Below, piece after piece: positions 11,840 to 13,124 of a stretch of DNA of 13,124 nt (positions are counted from its first letter, which is position 1; the number at the start of each line of letters is the position of its first letter). The DNA comes from Candidatus Uhrbacteria bacterium (lineage in GTDB: Bacteria > Patescibacteriota > Patescibacteriia > UBA9934 > GWF2-40-263): assembly GCA_018700535.1 (NCBI GenBank), contig JABITQ010000096.1, positions 1 through 13,124 on the forward strand, given 5' to 3'. Made by a program: the position numbers and the translations under genes. The notes beneath the pieces were generated by a model. It searched no databases. It was not told the origin of the DNA and saw only the letters and a program-made list of their open reading frames with translations.

Positions 11840-13047
11840 AGATAGGAATCGTCTCAAATCTTTTTCCACCGCAGGCGCGTGGAGGTGCAGAGCTTGTGGC
11901 TCAGCGCGTTGCAGATGCTTTGTACGAGCAAGGTCATGAAGTCTTTGTGTTGTCTACAGAAAGATTCCGTGGACTTCGCTCACTCTATCCATTTTGTCGC
12001 GCTCGGCACCTTGGGTCTGTTTACCGATTCTTTCCACTCAATTTTTATCACATCAAACAAGATGGACGCGTCCCATTCCCAATTCGTGCACTTTGGCATC
12101 TTGTTGATCTTTTTCATCCACTAACCCGTCGTGCGATTCGCTATGTTATTCGTTTGGAGGAGCCGGACGTCATCATCACGCACAACCTTAAGGGGCTCGG
12201 AGTGACTGCGGGGAGTGAAATCCAAAAGCAAGGGATTCCTCATATCCACACGCTCCACGATGTGCAGCTAAGTGTACCGAGTGGATTGTTGATTTTTGGT
12301 CAGGAGAACGCGTGGCTCAACACTTCTTTTCTGCGTCATTGGTACGAGAAAGGGGTGCGTAAGTCTATTGGAAACCCAGACGTTGTTATTTCTCCATCTG
12401 CATTTTTAGCAGACTTTTATAAAGCGAGAGGCTTGTTTGATCAATCGGAAGTAAAGGTGATGCCAAACCCATTGCCTGCGGTAGAGGAGGGGGTGCGTGA
12501 GGAGCGGATTCATTCAAAGACAAGGTTTTTGTACGTTGGGCAGCTTGAGAAGCACAAGGGGATTATGCTAATGCTCGATGCGTTGGAAGAGATGGGCGAC
12601 GACGTTGAGCTGCATATTGCAGGTGACGGTGCGCTTGGTGAGTATGTTAGCCTGCGTGCAAACACAGATCGACGCATTCGTTACCACGGCTTTGTCTCAC
12701 TTGGTCACTTGATGCGCATTCTGCAAACAAGTGATGCAGTATTGGCTCCGTCGCTCTGTTACGAAAATTCTCCAACCGTTATTTACGAGGCATTCCAGAT
12801 CGGTGTTCCGGTTATCGCTTCGCGGATAGGTGGTGTGCCTGAGTTGATCGAAGACGGGGTAAACGGAATGTTGGTGAAGCCTGGGAGCAAGAGCGAGTTG
12901 GTTGGCGCGATGAAAACACTCCACAATGATAGAGATGTCTGGTGGGGGAAGACAGAGCAGATTCACAAAGGCGCGCAGCAGTATGCGATCAAGAAATATG
13001 TGAAGCGGCTCGAGGAAGTGATGAACGATATCGTAAAAGAAAACTAA
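11836..13047 (+). CDS. Family 4 glycosyltransferase (GT-B fold)
   Basis: The product is 403 aa. It begins MKIGIVSNLFPPQARGGAE, the typical GT4 first strand and glycine loop, and continues with VAQRVADALYEQGHEV, DVIITHN (111-117) and HTLHD (138-142). The donor half has the linker VMPNPLP (208-214), FLYVGQLEKHKGIMLML (231-247), LHIAGDG (259-265), YHGFVS (283-288) and the E-x7-E motif Glu310-Glu318 (ENSPTVIYE), followed by GVPVIASRIGGVPELI and VNGMLV. All expected donor-site parts are present. The start overlaps the stop of the preceding GT4, implying coupled translation and sequential steps in one glycan pathway. It is last in the unit and is followed directly by a strong terminator. The specific sugar is not known. 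Confidence 0.93.
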   Translation: MKIGIVSNLFPPQARGGAELVAQRVADALYEQGHEVFVLSTERFRGLRSLYPFCRARHLGSVYRFFPLNFYHIKQDGRVPFPIRALWHLVDLFHPLTRRAIRYVIRLEEPDVIITHNLKGLGVTAGSEIQKQGIPHIHTLHDVQLSVPSGLLIFGQENAWLNTSFLRHWYEKGVRKSIGNPDVVISPSAFLADFYKARGLFDQSEVKVMPNPLPAVEEGVREERIHSKTRFLYVGQLEKHKGIMLMLDALEEMGDDVELHIAGDGALGEYVSLRANTDRRIRYHGFVSLGHLMRILQTSDAVLAPSLCYENSPTVIYEAFQIGVPVIASRIGGVPELIEDGVNGMLVKPGSKSELVGAMKTLHNDRDVWWGKTEQIHKGAQQYAIKKYVKRLEEVMNDIVKEN

Positions 13048-13048
13048 G

Positions 13049-13090
13049 AAGCCCCGCCGACCAAGAGATGGTCACGGCGGGGCTTTTCGT
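13049..13090 (+). terminator. Strong intrinsic terminator after the GT4 pair
   Basis: AAGCCCCGCCG (13049-13059) pairs perfectly with CGGCGGGGCTT (13075-13085), 11 bp mostly GC, and the top can add ACC/GGT with a small bulge. It is followed by TTTTCGTTTC (from 13084). It begins one base after the TAA of the second GT4. Confidence 0.9.
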
Positions 13091-13093
13091 TTC

Positions 13094-13111
13094 AAGAGCG
13101 CTTGAGCTCTT
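13094..13111. repeat. Small inverted repeat downstream of the terminator
   Basis: AAGAGC (13094-13099) and GCTCTT (13106-13111) form a 6-bp stem with a 6-nt loop. It lies close to the window end, so its context cannot be judged. No open frame of note follows. Confidence 0.35.
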
Positions 13112-13124
13112 ATCCGGGGCGCGT

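Noticed and set aside
1..13124. tRNA, rRNA or riboswitch genes
   Set aside because: I looked for cloverleaf-type sequences and conserved riboswitch cores in the intergenic gaps and saw none; the gaps contain only simple hairpins.

Overview
The window looks like chromosomal DNA from a Candidate Phyla Radiation (Patescibacteria) bacterium. The strongest clue is the C-terminal domain of the protein at 379-1875 (pattern HAFPNE...TWF...NVTYHPG...KMVK...YAV...LYGSDWNQQIDDI...NY), a module I associate with secreted CPR proteins. Supporting clues are tightly packed or overlapping genes, few Shine-Dalgarno sequences, promoters lying so close to start codons that several mRNAs should be leaderless, and TGA used as a normal stop (so not the TGA-glycine code of Gracilibacteria/SR1). 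Placement below CPR level is not possible from this sequence alone.

Layout. (1) 1-1875 carries the tail of one secreted protein and a complete secreted Asp-box/propeller-like protein with an acidic linker and the CPR surface domain. (2) 1876-2196 is a 321-bp gene-free stretch packed with palindromes: a hairpin present in two nearly identical copies brackets a 27-nt palindrome and a perfect 52-bp palindrome. (3) 2197-6324 holds two tandem, full-length paralogous secreted subtilisins (S8), each with a C-terminal calcium-loop (FG-GAP/VCBS-like) propeller, 3 bp apart. (4) 6339-9409 is an operon of a UDP-glucuronate-decarboxylase-like SDR, a Dpm1-like GT2, a DUF2304 membrane protein and a second GT2, with overlapping or near-overlapping ends. 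(5) 9438-10012 is a DUF559 endonuclease-like gene between two imperfect inverted repeats, each itself a hairpin; it looks like a small mobile element. (6) 10082-10594 is an unrecognised minus-strand gene with the only strong Shine-Dalgarno seen. (7) 10661-13047 holds two overlapping GT4 glycosyltransferases ending in a strong intrinsic terminator.

Functionally the window is about the cell surface: exported adhesin- or processing-type proteins next to a nucleotide-sugar enzyme and four glycosyltransferases that probably build a surface glycan or glycosylate surface proteins. The most unusual items are the DUF559 inverted-repeat element, the palindrome cluster at 1898-2172, the probable leaderless promoters, and the SDR that looks like a UDP-xylose synthase but appears to lack two residues expected of one.
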